The notes under the pieces were generated by a model that did not search any database, was not told the DNA's origin, and worked only from the letters and a program-made list of their open reading frames with translations. DNA of 64,000 nt from the NCBI GenBank assembly GCA_024637255.1, contig JAGXFO010000011.1, positions 147,667 to 211,666 on the forward strand. Direction: 5' to 3'. The translations under genes were made by a program, and so were the position numbers. Shown here one piece after another: positions 35,522 through 45,552 of the stretch (within the stretch, counting starts at the first letter, position 1; the number at the start of each line of letters is the position of its first letter). Source of the stretch: Sulfurovum sp. GTDB taxonomy: Bacteria > Campylobacterota > Campylobacteria > Campylobacterales > Sulfurovaceae.

Positions 35522-37012
35522 TTAGTATCCGCTGGCACTTATCATATAGTAAAGGTAAGACAGAAGCGGCTGTACATAAAAAATAGCTCCTACGGTTGCT
35601 AAGGTTGCAAGACCGATAATGACCATTAATGGTTTTGAAATATTATAATAAATGACGTCAACGTCTTTTACCGGATCTTTAAGAAACATAAATACAATGA
35701 GCTTTAAATAATAGTATGCGGCAATGGCGGAGTTGAGTCCCATCACAATTGCAAGCCAGACATATCCGGCATTGACTGCTGCTTGCATTACATAAATCTT
35801 ACCCCAAAATACAGAGAAGGGAGGAACCCCTGCCAAAGATAACATAAAGAGTGCCATAACCACAGCACCCATAGGCATAATTTGGATTAACCCTGCAAAT
35901 TTTTCATACGGATGGTCATAATCTATATCAAATCTTCTCGTTTTGTGTCGAGAGATCCACAACATAGCAAAGGCTCCAAGGTTTGTAAACATAAAGAGCG
36001 AATAATAAAGGAATATACTCGTATTACCTTCTGTGGTATCAAGCGCTAATGCTGCCACAATGAACCCGGCATGAGAGATGGATGAGTACGCAAGCATACG
36101 TTTTACATCATTTTGTACCAAGGCCATTATATTTGCAAGTGTCATAGTGAGCACTGCAATAATCAGAATCATCCACCTGACCCACTCAATACCAAGGTCA
36201 ATATACATACCAAATATTCTAATGCTCACAACAAATGCAGCAACCTTAGGCACAACAGACATGTAGCCTGCTAGTGGTGAAGAGGCGCCTTCATATACAT
36301 CTGGTGCCCACGTATGGAATGGGAAGAGTGAAAGCTTGAATGCAAAAGCTACCAATAACAGCACGGATGAGCCAAAAATAGTAATCATCAACCCTACTTC
36401 ATCCATACGTGCTGCCAGTACTTCGGCTACTTTATAAAGTTCTACGGACCCGGTTAATGCATAGACTACGGCTGATCCCATAGCAAAAAATGCAGCAGCA
36501 AGTGCACCCATCGTAAAATACTTTACTGCCGCCTCATATGAATTGGATCTGTTATGGAGGGCAATAAGCGTATAGAGTGATAGTGATGCAGTCTCAAGCC
36601 CTACAAAAATAAGAATAAGGTTATCAGAGGCAACCATAAACTGGAATCCTGCAATCATAAACAAGAAAAGTGCAAAGAATTCAGGATATGAATATTCGTG
36701 GAACCTCTTTGATGTCAATGCAAGAGGTATGAATATCATTGAACCGCCTATGATCATCAGTTGAGAAATAATAGATATTCCATCAATAAGCATTACATCA
36801 AAGAATCCGCGTTCATTCACATTAAGACCTAAAACTGCGCCAAAATCAATAAAAAGTACCAAAATAGTCAACATGACATACAGAGACTTGTGCAGTTTGT
36901 CATTGAGCAAATCAATAATCAAAATAATCAAACCCCCTGCGATAGCAATAAGCATAGGAGCAAGCGTAATAAGGTTTAAACTCTCCAAACTCACATTAAT
37001 AGGCTCGAGCAT
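35522..37012 (-). CDS. nuoN: NADH-quinone oxidoreductase-type subunit N
   Basis: This 496-residue antiporter-like proton-pumping subunit of complex I has about 14 helices, with the conserved LFPFHTWAPDVYEGASSP and the lysine-bearing discontinuous helices. It is last in the nuo cluster and its start shares one base with the nuoM stop. It acts in the inner membrane and carries one of the proton channels. Confidence 0.95.
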   Translation of the reverse strand: MLEPINVSLESLNLITLAPMLIAIAGGLIILIIDLLNDKLHKSLYVMLTILVLFIDFGAVLGLNVNERGFFDVMLIDGISIISQLMIIGGSMIFIPLALTSKRFHEYSYPEFFALFLFMIAGFQFMVASDNLILIFVGLETASLSLYTLIALHNRSNSYEAAVKYFTMGALAAAFFAMGSAVVYALTGSVELYKVAEVLAARMDEVGLMITIFGSSVLLLVAFAFKLSLFPFHTWAPDVYEGASSPLAGYMSVVPKVAAFVVSIRIFGMYIDLGIEWVRWMILIIAVLTMTLANIMALVQNDVKRMLAYSSISHAGFIVAALALDTTEGNTSIFLYYSLFMFTNLGAFAMLWISRHKTRRFDIDYDHPYEKFAGLIQIMPMGAVVMALFMLSLAGVPPFSVFWGKIYVMQAAVNAGYVWLAIVMGLNSAIAAYYYLKLIVFMFLKDPVKDVDVIYYNISKPLMVIIGLATLATVGAIFYVQPLLSYLYYMISASGY

Positions 37013-38538
37013 TAGATACCTCCCTTATTTGTTTTTGCAACCCTTATCATATCTTTTGCCTCTTGCGTAATCGCTTTTTCATCCATGAAGCTCAATAATG
37101 CTTTTACGGAATTATCTATGGGTGCCAGTACCGGTTTGGGATATACTCCCAGCCAAATAACAATAGCTACCAGTGGAATAAGTGACCATGTTTCTCTAGT
37201 GTTTAAATCTTTAAGTTTTTTGTTCTCTTCATTATCCAATGGACCAAAGAAAGTACGTTTCATGACTCTTAGCATATACACTGCGCCCAAGATAATAGAT
37301 GTACCTGCCAACATAGTCATGATTGGTGATACTTGATAGAAACCTAAAAGCACAAGAAACTCACCCACAAAACCAATAGTAAGCGGTAAACCTACCGATG
37401 CCATGAGCATGATTCCAAAAATAATAGCAAACCTAGGCATCACTGCAGCAATACCGCCAAATTCAGACATCAACTTCGTGTGCCTTCTGTCATAAATCAT
37501 ACCAACAAGCATAAACAGCGCACCCGACACAATACCGTGAGACAACATTTGAAATACTGAACCCGATAAACCTTCCGCATTCATTGCAAAAAGACCAAGC
37601 ATAATAATACCCATGTGCGATACAGAAGAGTATGCAATAACTTGTTTGATATCCTTTTGTGCATAGGCTATCATTGCAGTATAGATAACCATAATCAGAG
37701 ACAGCACTGCAATAGGTGTAATCGCCATCACGGATGCGTCAGGGAACATTGGAAGTGAAAATCTTACAAATCCGTAGGTACCCATTTTAAGCAGTACCGC
37801 TGCAAGGATCACTGAACCAATAGTGGGAGCTTGCCCGTGAGCATAGGGAATCCATGTATGGAATGGGAACATAGGTACTTTGATGGCAAAGCCTATAAAG
37901 AATGCGGCAAAGAGCCATAATTGGTAATCTACGGGCAGTACCAATGCATACCAGTCTGTAATGGCAAAACTCCATACTCCCGTAAGACTATGATAAATGT
38001 AGGCCACAAATAACATACCTACCAGCATAATCAGCGATCCTGTAAACGTATAGAGGAAGAACTTGATAGAGGCGTATACTCTGAGCGGTCCGCCCCATGC
38101 GCCGATAATATAAAGCATCGGCACCAGCGAAAGCTCCCAAAAAAGATAGAATATGATTGCGTCCAGTGCAACAAAAACCCCTATCATGGTCATCTCCAAA
38201 AAGAGTAGAGAAATAATCATGTTCTTGATGTTTTTTGTTTCACCCATACTTGCCATACCGATAAGTGTCATCAACGTTGTCATCACGATGATAAACAGCG
38301 AGATACCGTCTGCGCCAAGATAATACGAAATACCCATATCAGGAATTAAGGGAATCATCTCTACAAACTGCATACCTGGATTTACTGTATCAAAACCAAA
38401 CCATAACCATAAAGAAAGGAAGAACTCTATAGTTACTACAGTGATCCCATAGGTTCTTATGCTCTCTTTATCTACTACAAATCCCAACAGTCCTGCAACT
38501 GCGGGAAAAAATACCAATACACTTAAAATATTTTCCAT
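37012..38538 (-). CDS. nuoM: NADH-quinone oxidoreductase-type subunit M
   Basis: This 508-residue antiporter-like membrane subunit of complex I has the conserved glutamate region (YLFWELSLVPMLYIIGAWGG), the lysine region (KVPMFPFHTWIPYAHGQAP) and the broken helix near SHGIVSGALF. It is followed immediately by nuoN, and nuoL lies nine bases upstream. It is a complete family-length protein. Confidence 0.96.
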   Translation of the reverse strand: MENILSVLVFFPAVAGLLGFVVDKESIRTYGITVVTIEFFLSLWLWFGFDTVNPGMQFVEMIPLIPDMGISYYLGADGISLFIIVMTTLMTLIGMASMGETKNIKNMIISLLFLEMTMIGVFVALDAIIFYLFWELSLVPMLYIIGAWGGPLRVYASIKFFLYTFTGSLIMLVGMLFVAYIYHSLTGVWSFAITDWYALVLPVDYQLWLFAAFFIGFAIKVPMFPFHTWIPYAHGQAPTIGSVILAAVLLKMGTYGFVRFSLPMFPDASVMAITPIAVLSLIMVIYTAMIAYAQKDIKQVIAYSSVSHMGIIMLGLFAMNAEGLSGSVFQMLSHGIVSGALFMLVGMIYDRRHTKLMSEFGGIAAVMPRFAIIFGIMLMASVGLPLTIGFVGEFLVLLGFYQVSPIMTMLAGTSIILGAVYMLRVMKRTFFGPLDNEENKKLKDLNTRETWSLIPLVAIVIWLGVYPKPVLAPIDNSVKALLSFMDEKAITQEAKDMIRVAKTNKGGI

Positions 38539-38547
38539 TTTTACCCC

Positions 38548-40470
38548 TTAACCTATCATCGCTGAAATCGCAGCAATTACCAACAACAGCACCGCACCAA
38601 CAGCCATCCAGTTTAGATAGTTTGAAAGGTTACCTGTTTGCATACTTCTTGTCTTGTCACCACTATTGTAAAGGAACTTTGCAATATTATCTACCGTTGC
38701 ATCTACTATTTTTAAATCTATTTCTGTCCAGAACTTCTCAGAAATCATCATATACGGTTTTGTAATAAACTCTTCATAGAGTTTTGGCACATAATATTGA
38801 TTGATAAGTAATTTATAAAAGAAGCCATTTGCAACTTTTTCAGATGGTTTAAATGCATGTTCACCTTTTCTGGCATATTTGTAATATGCCAAAGCAATGC
38901 CTGATAATGCAATAAAGATAACCAATAGCCCAAGCCATACAGCAAGATGATGTGTATGCTCAGACATCTCATACTGCACACTTTCGCCTATCTTGTAAAT
39001 AAATGCTTTATATTGTCCCATAAACAAACCTGTAATCATCGCCAATATCGCCAATGGTGACATTGCCACAAGTACAAATTTGTACATTTCATGTGGGTGA
39101 AAACCAAGCGCTTTATAACGCTCTTCTCCATGGAAGGTTAAGAATACTTGTCTAAATGAATAGAACGCTGTCATACCCGCGGTCAGTACAAGAACGCCCC
39201 ATAACACATAGGTGCCTTCATTAAATGCTGTCTCAATAATCGCATCTTTAGAATAGAAACCTGCAAAGAATGGCAAACCTGCAAGTGCAATAGAAGCAAT
39301 GGTCATGTAAATCCATGTGCCCCTCATTACTTTATTGAGTCCACCCATCTTAAAGAGATCAAGTTCATCATGCATAGCATGCATCACATTACCCCCGCCA
39401 AGGAATAAGAGTGCTTTAAAGAATGCGTGCGCTGCAAGGTGGAAAAGTGCGATCCAGTAGGCGCCAAGTCCTGCTGCTGCAAACATGTACCCTAACTGTG
39501 AAAGTGTAGAATAGGCAATGATTCTTTTCAGGTCACGTTCAACTAATGCCATAGATGCCGCGTAGAATGCAACAAATGTACCAAGAGATGCAATGAAGAA
39601 ACTTACACCTGCAACTTCTTCCATGCTATAGAGCGGATTGGCTCTAATTATCAAGAACACCCCTGCTGTTACCATCGTTGCTGCGTGAATCAATGCAGAA
39701 ACCGGAGTAGGCCCTTCCATAGCATCCGTGAGCCATGTATGAAGTGGAAACTGAGCTGATTTACCCATTGCCCCGATAAAGAGTGCAATAGCTGCACCAG
39801 TTAAGACAGCATCGCTAAGGTATGGGAGTTGAGCGAACACTTCATCATACTGAAGAGACCCTGTATTCCAGTAAAGTATAAAGATACCGATAAGCATTCC
39901 AAGGTCGGCAATACGGTTCATAATAAATGCTTCATTTGCCGCCCATGAGGGAGATATGGAAGGGTTTTCTTCCCTTATCTTGTCTGCTTTGTGGTACCAG
40001 AAACCAACAAGCAACCAAGAGCAGACACCCACGCCTTCCCAGCCAATAAAAAGACCAAGAAAGTTATCTGACATCACAAGTATCATCATAGAAAATACGA
40101 AAGCTGAAAGATAGGAGAAGAATCTGTTAAAACTTTTGTCATGATCCATGTACCCGATTGCATAAATATGTACTACTGTGGAAACCAAAGTAACTACCGT
40201 CATCATCGTTACAGAAATTTGATCAATCACAAAACCAAAGGACACATTAAAATCGCCTGCACTTATCCAGTCCATCATACGAACCTGAATAACCTCTCCG
40301 GTTGTATAGAGCGTATATGCCAATATGGCTGAAGAGACAAAAGAAAGGCCTATAAGTGATGAAGCTACGATACCTACAAATATTTTTCTTTCGCTCATAC
40401 CAAATAACGCAGCAAAAAGAGAACCTGCAAATGGTGTAAAAAGTGCAATATATACTAAATTCTCCATCAT
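38548..40470 (-). CDS. nuoL: NADH-quinone oxidoreductase-type subunit L
   Basis: This 640-residue distal proton-pumping subunit has the conserved FIGWEGVGVCSWLLVGFW and FPLHTWLTDAMEGPTPVSA motifs, and a C-terminal lateral amphipathic helix region (about 540-610) that runs along the membrane arm. Its ATG is within the nuoK stop (TAATG). A second ATG follows directly, so the start could be one codon later. Confidence 0.96.
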   Translation of the reverse strand: MMENLVYIALFTPFAGSLFAALFGMSERKIFVGIVASSLIGLSFVSSAILAYTLYTTGEVIQVRMMDWISAGDFNVSFGFVIDQISVTMMTVVTLVSTVVHIYAIGYMDHDKSFNRFFSYLSAFVFSMMILVMSDNFLGLFIGWEGVGVCSWLLVGFWYHKADKIREENPSISPSWAANEAFIMNRIADLGMLIGIFILYWNTGSLQYDEVFAQLPYLSDAVLTGAAIALFIGAMGKSAQFPLHTWLTDAMEGPTPVSALIHAATMVTAGVFLIIRANPLYSMEEVAGVSFFIASLGTFVAFYAASMALVERDLKRIIAYSTLSQLGYMFAAAGLGAYWIALFHLAAHAFFKALLFLGGGNVMHAMHDELDLFKMGGLNKVMRGTWIYMTIASIALAGLPFFAGFYSKDAIIETAFNEGTYVLWGVLVLTAGMTAFYSFRQVFLTFHGEERYKALGFHPHEMYKFVLVAMSPLAILAMITGLFMGQYKAFIYKIGESVQYEMSEHTHHLAVWLGLLVIFIALSGIALAYYKYARKGEHAFKPSEKVANGFFYKLLINQYYVPKLYEEFITKPYMMISEKFWTEIDLKIVDATVDNIAKFLYNSGDKTRSMQTGNLSNYLNWMAVGAVLLLVIAAISAMIG

Positions 40471-40772
40471 TATCCTCTCATGCTTGCTAGGTCGTCAAGA
40501 TCAAGACTTCCATGTTTCTTATACAATACAATCAATATACCAAGCCCAACTGCTACTTCACTTGCTGCAATGGCGATAATAAAAAATGCAAACATTTGAC
40601 CTGTTAAATCATTGTAATAATGTGAAATAGCTGCAAATGCTATATTGACTGCATTTAGCATTACCTCTGTTGCGAAGAAAAGCATTAAAAGGTTTCTTCT
40701 TCTAAGTACACCAACCAATCCTATAGAGAAGAGTATTGCCGATATGATCAGGTAGTGAGAAAGACCTATCAT
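40470..40772 (-). CDS. nuoK: NADH-quinone oxidoreductase-type subunit K
   Basis: This 100-residue membrane subunit has three helices and the two buried glutamates of the family (FFATEVMLNAVN and AIAASEVAVGLGI). It is essential for proton transfer along the membrane arm. It overlaps nuoJ by four bases and nuoL by one. Confidence 0.96.
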   Translation of the reverse strand: MIGLSHYLIISAILFSIGLVGVLRRRNLLMLFFATEVMLNAVNIAFAAISHYYNDLTGQMFAFFIIAIAASEVAVGLGILIVLYKKHGSLDLDDLASMRG

Positions 40773-41362
40773 TTTTCATCCTTTACTATCATAATTTCAT
40801 CATCCACACTTATGTCTTCAGTGAGACTTTGATCCATTTTCTTACCTGCAAGAATAATGCCTGCAATCATTGCGACCAGCAACATTAACGCTGCTACTTC
40901 AAAGGGCACTAGATACTTTGTAAAAAGTACGATACCCACATCTTGTGCATTACCCACACCTTCTGTCATGGGATACAATGCCTCTATATTCTCAGAAAAG
41001 ATCGGTGCAGCAAACATAAGCACCAACACTAGTGCGGAGAGCCCGCCAAGTAAAAATACCAATGTATTGTTTGTATTTTTCTCTTTAATGTCTCTTGTTG
41101 CATCAAAGAACATCATTGCAAATGCATACAGAGCCATAATTGCACCCACATAAACAACAAGCTGCACTACGCCAAGGAAATCTGCACCCAAGATAAAGAA
41201 GAATCCGGAAATAAGTACCATACCCGCTGCCAATGATGTCATAGCATAAAGTATATTTTTACTCATCACCGTGATCAAGAAAAGTCCTATTGTCAATACA
41301 GAAAAGAGATAAAAAGCGAACCCTTCTACTGTCACAACAGAGTCTATAAAGTTTTCTAACAT
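40769..41362 (-). CDS. nuoJ: NADH-quinone oxidoreductase-type subunit J
   Basis: This 197-residue membrane subunit has five helices and the conserved FLGVVQLVVYVGAIMALYAF region. A C-terminal acidic tail (about 175-197) extends beyond the last helix. It lies 12 bases after nuoI and overlaps nuoK by four bases. Confidence 0.95.
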   Translation of the reverse strand: MLENFIDSVVTVEGFAFYLFSVLTIGLFLITVMSKNILYAMTSLAAGMVLISGFFFILGADFLGVVQLVVYVGAIMALYAFAMMFFDATRDIKEKNTNNTLVFLLGGLSALVLVLMFAAPIFSENIEALYPMTEGVGNAQDVGIVLFTKYLVPFEVAALMLLVAMIAGIILAGKKMDQSLTEDISVDDEIMIVKDEK

Positions 41363-41374
41363 ATCATCTACTCC

Positions 41375-41998
41375 CTAATACGCTAATGGCGTTTTTTTGA
41401 TGTTATCGTCTGCATTTGGTGATATTGCACCAAATCCATCATACTCTTGTTGTAGATTCAGCTTATCAATAGGAGTTAGCATATCTTCAAAAAGTGAGAA
41501 TCCGGCTCTTTGTTCTGCAGCATTCTCATAACGTGCTCCATGGACAATGGCAAGCTCTGGACATACTTCTGCACAGTATCCGCAGAAGATACAGCGACCA
41601 AAGTTAATGGTATATTCACTCACTTCTTTACGTTGGCTTTCATCATATCTTGTATCCATAGAGATACAGTTTGAGATACAAATCTTTTCACAAAGACCAC
41701 AACCGATGCATCTGTAGCTCCCGCTCTCAAGCAGTCTAAGCATGTCATGGATTGCTCTGTACCTTGGCGAAATCGGCAACTTTTCGAACGGGTACTTCAC
41801 TGTGTGCATATTGCCTCTAAACAGTGCATTGATCATCTCTCGCATAGTTACCCAAAGCCCTACAAAAAGTTCGCCTTTAACAGTCCTTTTTGCCACTTGG
41901 GTAAATTTGTCCATGGAACTGACCGGTGTCTGTCCCAAATCAAGCGTTTTATAATTTTGCGTCCCTACGTTTCTGTTTTTAAATTGTTCTAAACTCAT
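41375..41998 (-). CDS. nuoI: NADH-quinone oxidoreductase-type subunit I (two 4Fe-4S ferredoxin)
   Basis: This 207-residue peripheral-arm subunit carries clusters N6a and N6b. Both 4Fe-4S motifs are complete: CIGCGLCEKICISNC and CIFCGYCAEVCPE. An N-terminal extension of some 60 residues precedes the family core. It passes electrons from the NuoG side to NuoB. It lies 10 bases after nuoH. Confidence 0.95.
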   Translation of the reverse strand: MSLEQFKNRNVGTQNYKTLDLGQTPVSSMDKFTQVAKRTVKGELFVGLWVTMREMINALFRGNMHTVKYPFEKLPISPRYRAIHDMLRLLESGSYRCIGCGLCEKICISNCISMDTRYDESQRKEVSEYTINFGRCIFCGYCAEVCPELAIVHGARYENAAEQRAGFSLFEDMLTPIDKLNLQQEYDGFGAISPNADDNIKKTPLAY

Positions 41999-42008
41999 AC
42001 CTGATCCT

Positions 42009-43055
42009 TTATACCATTATCACTAGCGCCGTAATCAAAATATTGATTAAAGCGATTGGCATCAATACTTTCCAGCAAAGCCACATTAACTGATCTGGTC
42101 TAATATGTGGCCATGAGGCTCTTACCCACAACATTAAGAAGAAAAAGAATGCTATCTTCAGTATGATAAATAACCATCCTAATGCACCTTCTGCATCATA
42201 ACCGCCCAAAAATACAACCGAAGCAATAATCGCAACAGTGATCATATTGGCATACTCACCGATAAAGAACATACCCCACCTCATACCAGAATACTCTGTT
42301 GCATACCCAGAAACAACTTCTGCTTCATGTTCAAGCAAGTCAAACGGTGTTCTGTTCGTTTCTGCAAATCCTGCGATAAGAAAAAGTACAAATGCTACTG
42401 GCTGCTGCCAAATTAGCCATGAGCCAATGCCTCCTGCCTGCGCATCGTTAAAGTCTACAAACGACAGTGAACCAACCAACATGATGGGTGCCAACATGGA
42501 GAGCCCTGTAACTACTTCATAAGACAAAAACTGTATGGCAGTTCTTGCTGATCCAATGATACCCCATTTATTTGCTTGTGACATACCCGCCAAAAGAGGA
42601 CCATAAAGTCCTGCTGCCATCATACCAAGCACAAACAAAACACCCACGTTCACATCAGATGCAATAGAGGGCACAAATGTTCCTCCAAGCAAAGGAATAA
42701 ACTCCGGGATAGTAAAATCTGGAAAAACGGGTACGGCTGACAATGCTATGAATGCTGTAGCCGCAGTGACAATGGGTGCGATCATAAAGATAAACTTATT
42801 TGCATTCTGCGGAATGATATCTTCTTTAGTGAAAAGTTTTATCCCGTCTGCTGCAATTTGCAATAGCCCATAGGGTCCTACGTGCATTGGTCCAAGACGT
42901 CTTTGCATAAACGCAAGTACTTTTCTTTCTACGTACGTACCAAACCCGGCTATAGCTGAGATCACAGCCAAGATAATCACGGCTTTGATGACGACACCCA
43001 TCGCTGTTACCTGATGGGCGGTCTGAGGTAAATTTTCTACAAGTGTTGTTTCCAT
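42009..43055 (-). CDS. nuoH: NADH-quinone oxidoreductase-type subunit H
   Basis: This 348-residue membrane subunit forms the quinone-binding junction with NuoB and NuoD. The conserved YVERKVLAFMQRRLGP, GPYGLLQIAADGIKLF and AETNRTPFDLLEHEAEVV motifs are present. It begins one base after the nuoG stop codon, so the two are tightly linked. Confidence 0.96.
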   Translation of the reverse strand: METTLVENLPQTAHQVTAMGVVIKAVIILAVISAIAGFGTYVERKVLAFMQRRLGPMHVGPYGLLQIAADGIKLFTKEDIIPQNANKFIFMIAPIVTAATAFIALSAVPVFPDFTIPEFIPLLGGTFVPSIASDVNVGVLFVLGMMAAGLYGPLLAGMSQANKWGIIGSARTAIQFLSYEVVTGLSMLAPIMLVGSLSFVDFNDAQAGGIGSWLIWQQPVAFVLFLIAGFAETNRTPFDLLEHEAEVVSGYATEYSGMRWGMFFIGEYANMITVAIIASVVFLGGYDAEGALGWLFIILKIAFFFFLMLWVRASWPHIRPDQLMWLCWKVLMPIALINILITALVIMV

Positions 43056-43056
43056 A

Positions 43057-45552
43057 TTACACCTTTCTCAATGTTACTGTTTGGTATCTGGATTCTCCAA
43101 AAAGACTATAGACGTCTTTAGCAGATTTAAAGTCCGGCACCTTCACGATGTCGCCTTCAATTTTAGCATCTGCAACCACATCCAGCACAATACTTCCATT
43201 TTCAAATACCACTTCTACCTTTTCGCCCAAGCTTTCTGCTTTAGCTGTACTTGCATACAAGGAGAATGTTTCAAATATCTCGTGTGACTTGTCGGTAAAG
43301 TCATTGAACTGTCTAGCAGGGTTACATCTGTATGCAATCTCACCTTCAAGTACTGCATTCTCATCAAACTTTTCAACCGTCGGAATTTGCACCTCTTGAG
43401 TGACAATATCAAGTCTGTATCCACGGTTATCTTTACCATCATTCGTGAATGCATTTGGCAAAGAGTCAAATGTCGCTGCTTTAAAGCCTTTGGCTGCTGG
43501 TAGCATCTCGGTCCAGTCAATAGTCTGATCTGGCGCACCCACCAATACTTTCATGATGTCATTAAGCTCATACCCCTCATACTCCAATGCTGCATTGGTT
43601 GGAAGTACTCTTTTAGACATCGAAGTCAATGTTCCTTCCTGTTGATTCATGGCGGGCATATCCAAGTCACCATCGCCCAGTGCGGAGAGTCTAAAGTCGC
43701 CATTTTCATTGTAGCCTACTGTGTAGCCTGAACATTCATCATCAAGGTCACATATCAGTGCCACGCCCAGCGCATTTGACTTTGGTGGTGTCATCACAAC
43801 ATCAATATTACAAGTTGCTTCTATCAATGCAACAAGTTTAGCCAGATTTTCTGCTTTGTCATGGAAGTAAAGATCTTCTCCGACCATCAGAGAGAAAGAC
43901 TCTTTTTTACTCATCATTTTTGCAAAAACATCATCAAATTTCGAAGAATCGCCGCCAAGAAGATCCACAAGACCATTTGTAGAAACTGTGATCTCTTTTT
44001 CCACATTTTCTTTTACTTTTTTGGAGACTTCTTCTTCTTCGCCTGTCTCTTCGTTGAGCACCATCTCTTTCACTGTTTTTTCAACTTTTTCAGTAATGGT
44101 TTGCGTTTGGGATGTTTTAAAACTTTCAATGTATTCTTTAACATCGGCAGGCAGTTTGTTTTGATCTGCAAACAAATCCAAAATAAGATAAAGTGCTGCT
44201 TCTTCAAGTCCTACTTTATGCGTAAAAACTTCTACACTCTTACCAAAACCAGGAATAAGCGTATCCCCTACCGGGTGAAAATAAAGTCCTGCACCTTTGT
44301 TAAGTTTTTGAACATTATTAAATGCATACTTAAGTGCTGGAGAATCATTTCTCAACGCAACCCCCACGGAGATAACAAAGTCACTCTTTTTCATAATCGC
44401 ATCAGCATCCGTTGAATACAAAGAGGAGCCTGAAGCTACAGCATAATACCCCAGAAATTTTTGGAATGCTCTTACTTCTGGATTGTAAAGCTTAAGTCCC
44501 ATTTTTTCTTTCAGCGTTTGAAGCATCATTGCCTCTTCGTTAGTAATCATGGAATTAAAACGAACAGTATCTGCTTTTTTAAAGGCTTCGAGTGCTGCGC
44601 CAAACGCTGCTTCATCTTTTCTTACACCTGTATTGTCTGCACCTCTGTTTTCAAAGTCATACGCAAAACGTGCTGAGCCATCGAGTGATACAAAGTTCCA
44701 TTCATTGGTAACACGGAAAATCTTTTCAGATCTGTCTTCTATGGATGTCGGTTTTACTTCATAATAAATCTGTGCACCATCAGAGGAGTGTGCCGCAACT
44801 GCTGGTATTTTTCTTAAATCCCAGGCATTTGACTGATACACAAAGTCTCGGCTTACCAATGCACCAACAGGACAGACTGCGATACACTCGCCACAGTCTG
44901 AACAGTCAGTGAATTCTGTCCCGTTACTTGGAGCAATCACAGACTTTTGAAGTTTGTTCCACATCGCATAAGCATCCTTTGGCATGGAATCCTTATACCC
45001 CTTGTCAAGTTCAGAACCGCCTCTTTTAGCCGTTGTGATCGCCGCGTCACCTACCATGTCTTTACATACCGTGGTACAACGTTCGCATACGATACAAAGA
45101 CCCGGGTCATAGTGTAACACTGAAGACCAGTTTACTGTCTCTCTTTTGGTATCTGGAATCATGTATGATTGTGAATCAACACCGAGTTCAAGTGTATAAT
45201 TTTGTAATTCACACTCGCCTGACTTGTCGCACACACCACACTGAAGCGGATGGTTCACATCATACACTTCCATAATCGCTCTACGCTCTTCAAGAATGGT
45301 TGCTGTGGAAGTAGTGACCTCCATGCCCTCTTTCACTTTGGCGTTACATGAATACACCTGCTTGCCATCTGCCTCTACCAGACAAATACGACATGCAAGC
45401 GTAGGGGAACATCTTGTCAGGTAACATATTGCGGGGATAAACACATCGTTTGCACGTGCAGCATTGAGGATATATTCACCCTCTTTTGCTTTATACTCGG
45501 CGCCATCAATCGAAATGGTTACCATATTCTCTACCGTTTGTACTTCACTCAT
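43057..45552 (-). CDS. nuoG: NADH-quinone oxidoreductase-type subunit G
   Basis: This 831-residue Fe-S subunit has an N-terminal 2Fe-2S domain (cysteines in ICYLTRCSPTLACRICL), a His/Cys cluster region (CGVCDKSGECELQNY), two 4Fe-4S motifs (CIVCERCTTVCKD, CSDCGECIAVCPVG) and a molybdopterin-oxidoreductase-like half. Between about 490 and 535 there is a charged insertion rich in Glu, Lys and Val (TGEEEEVSKKVKENVEKEI) not seen in most NuoG proteins. It overlaps the upstream NuoF-like gene by eight bases. Because the NADH-binding NuoE/F pair is absent, this subunit probably receives electrons from a flavodoxin or ferredoxin. Confidence 0.94.
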   Translation of the reverse strand: MSEVQTVENMVTISIDGAEYKAKEGEYILNAARANDVFIPAICYLTRCSPTLACRICLVEADGKQVYSCNAKVKEGMEVTTSTATILEERRAIMEVYDVNHPLQCGVCDKSGECELQNYTLELGVDSQSYMIPDTKRETVNWSSVLHYDPGLCIVCERCTTVCKDMVGDAAITTAKRGGSELDKGYKDSMPKDAYAMWNKLQKSVIAPSNGTEFTDCSDCGECIAVCPVGALVSRDFVYQSNAWDLRKIPAVAAHSSDGAQIYYEVKPTSIEDRSEKIFRVTNEWNFVSLDGSARFAYDFENRGADNTGVRKDEAAFGAALEAFKKADTVRFNSMITNEEAMMLQTLKEKMGLKLYNPEVRAFQKFLGYYAVASGSSLYSTDADAIMKKSDFVISVGVALRNDSPALKYAFNNVQKLNKGAGLYFHPVGDTLIPGFGKSVEVFTHKVGLEEAALYLILDLFADQNKLPADVKEYIESFKTSQTQTITEKVEKTVKEMVLNEETGEEEEVSKKVKENVEKEITVSTNGLVDLLGGDSSKFDDVFAKMMSKKESFSLMVGEDLYFHDKAENLAKLVALIEATCNIDVVMTPPKSNALGVALICDLDDECSGYTVGYNENGDFRLSALGDGDLDMPAMNQQEGTLTSMSKRVLPTNAALEYEGYELNDIMKVLVGAPDQTIDWTEMLPAAKGFKAATFDSLPNAFTNDGKDNRGYRLDIVTQEVQIPTVEKFDENAVLEGEIAYRCNPARQFNDFTDKSHEIFETFSLYASTAKAESLGEKVEVVFENGSIVLDVVADAKIEGDIVKVPDFKSAKDVYSLFGESRYQTVTLRKV

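Noticed and set aside
43861..44415. A long open frame on the plus strand opposite nuoG (184 codons)
   Set aside because: It lies wholly within nuoG on the other strand and its translation is Phe/Cys-rich without domain features. It is a shadow of the acidic/Lys-rich coding strand.
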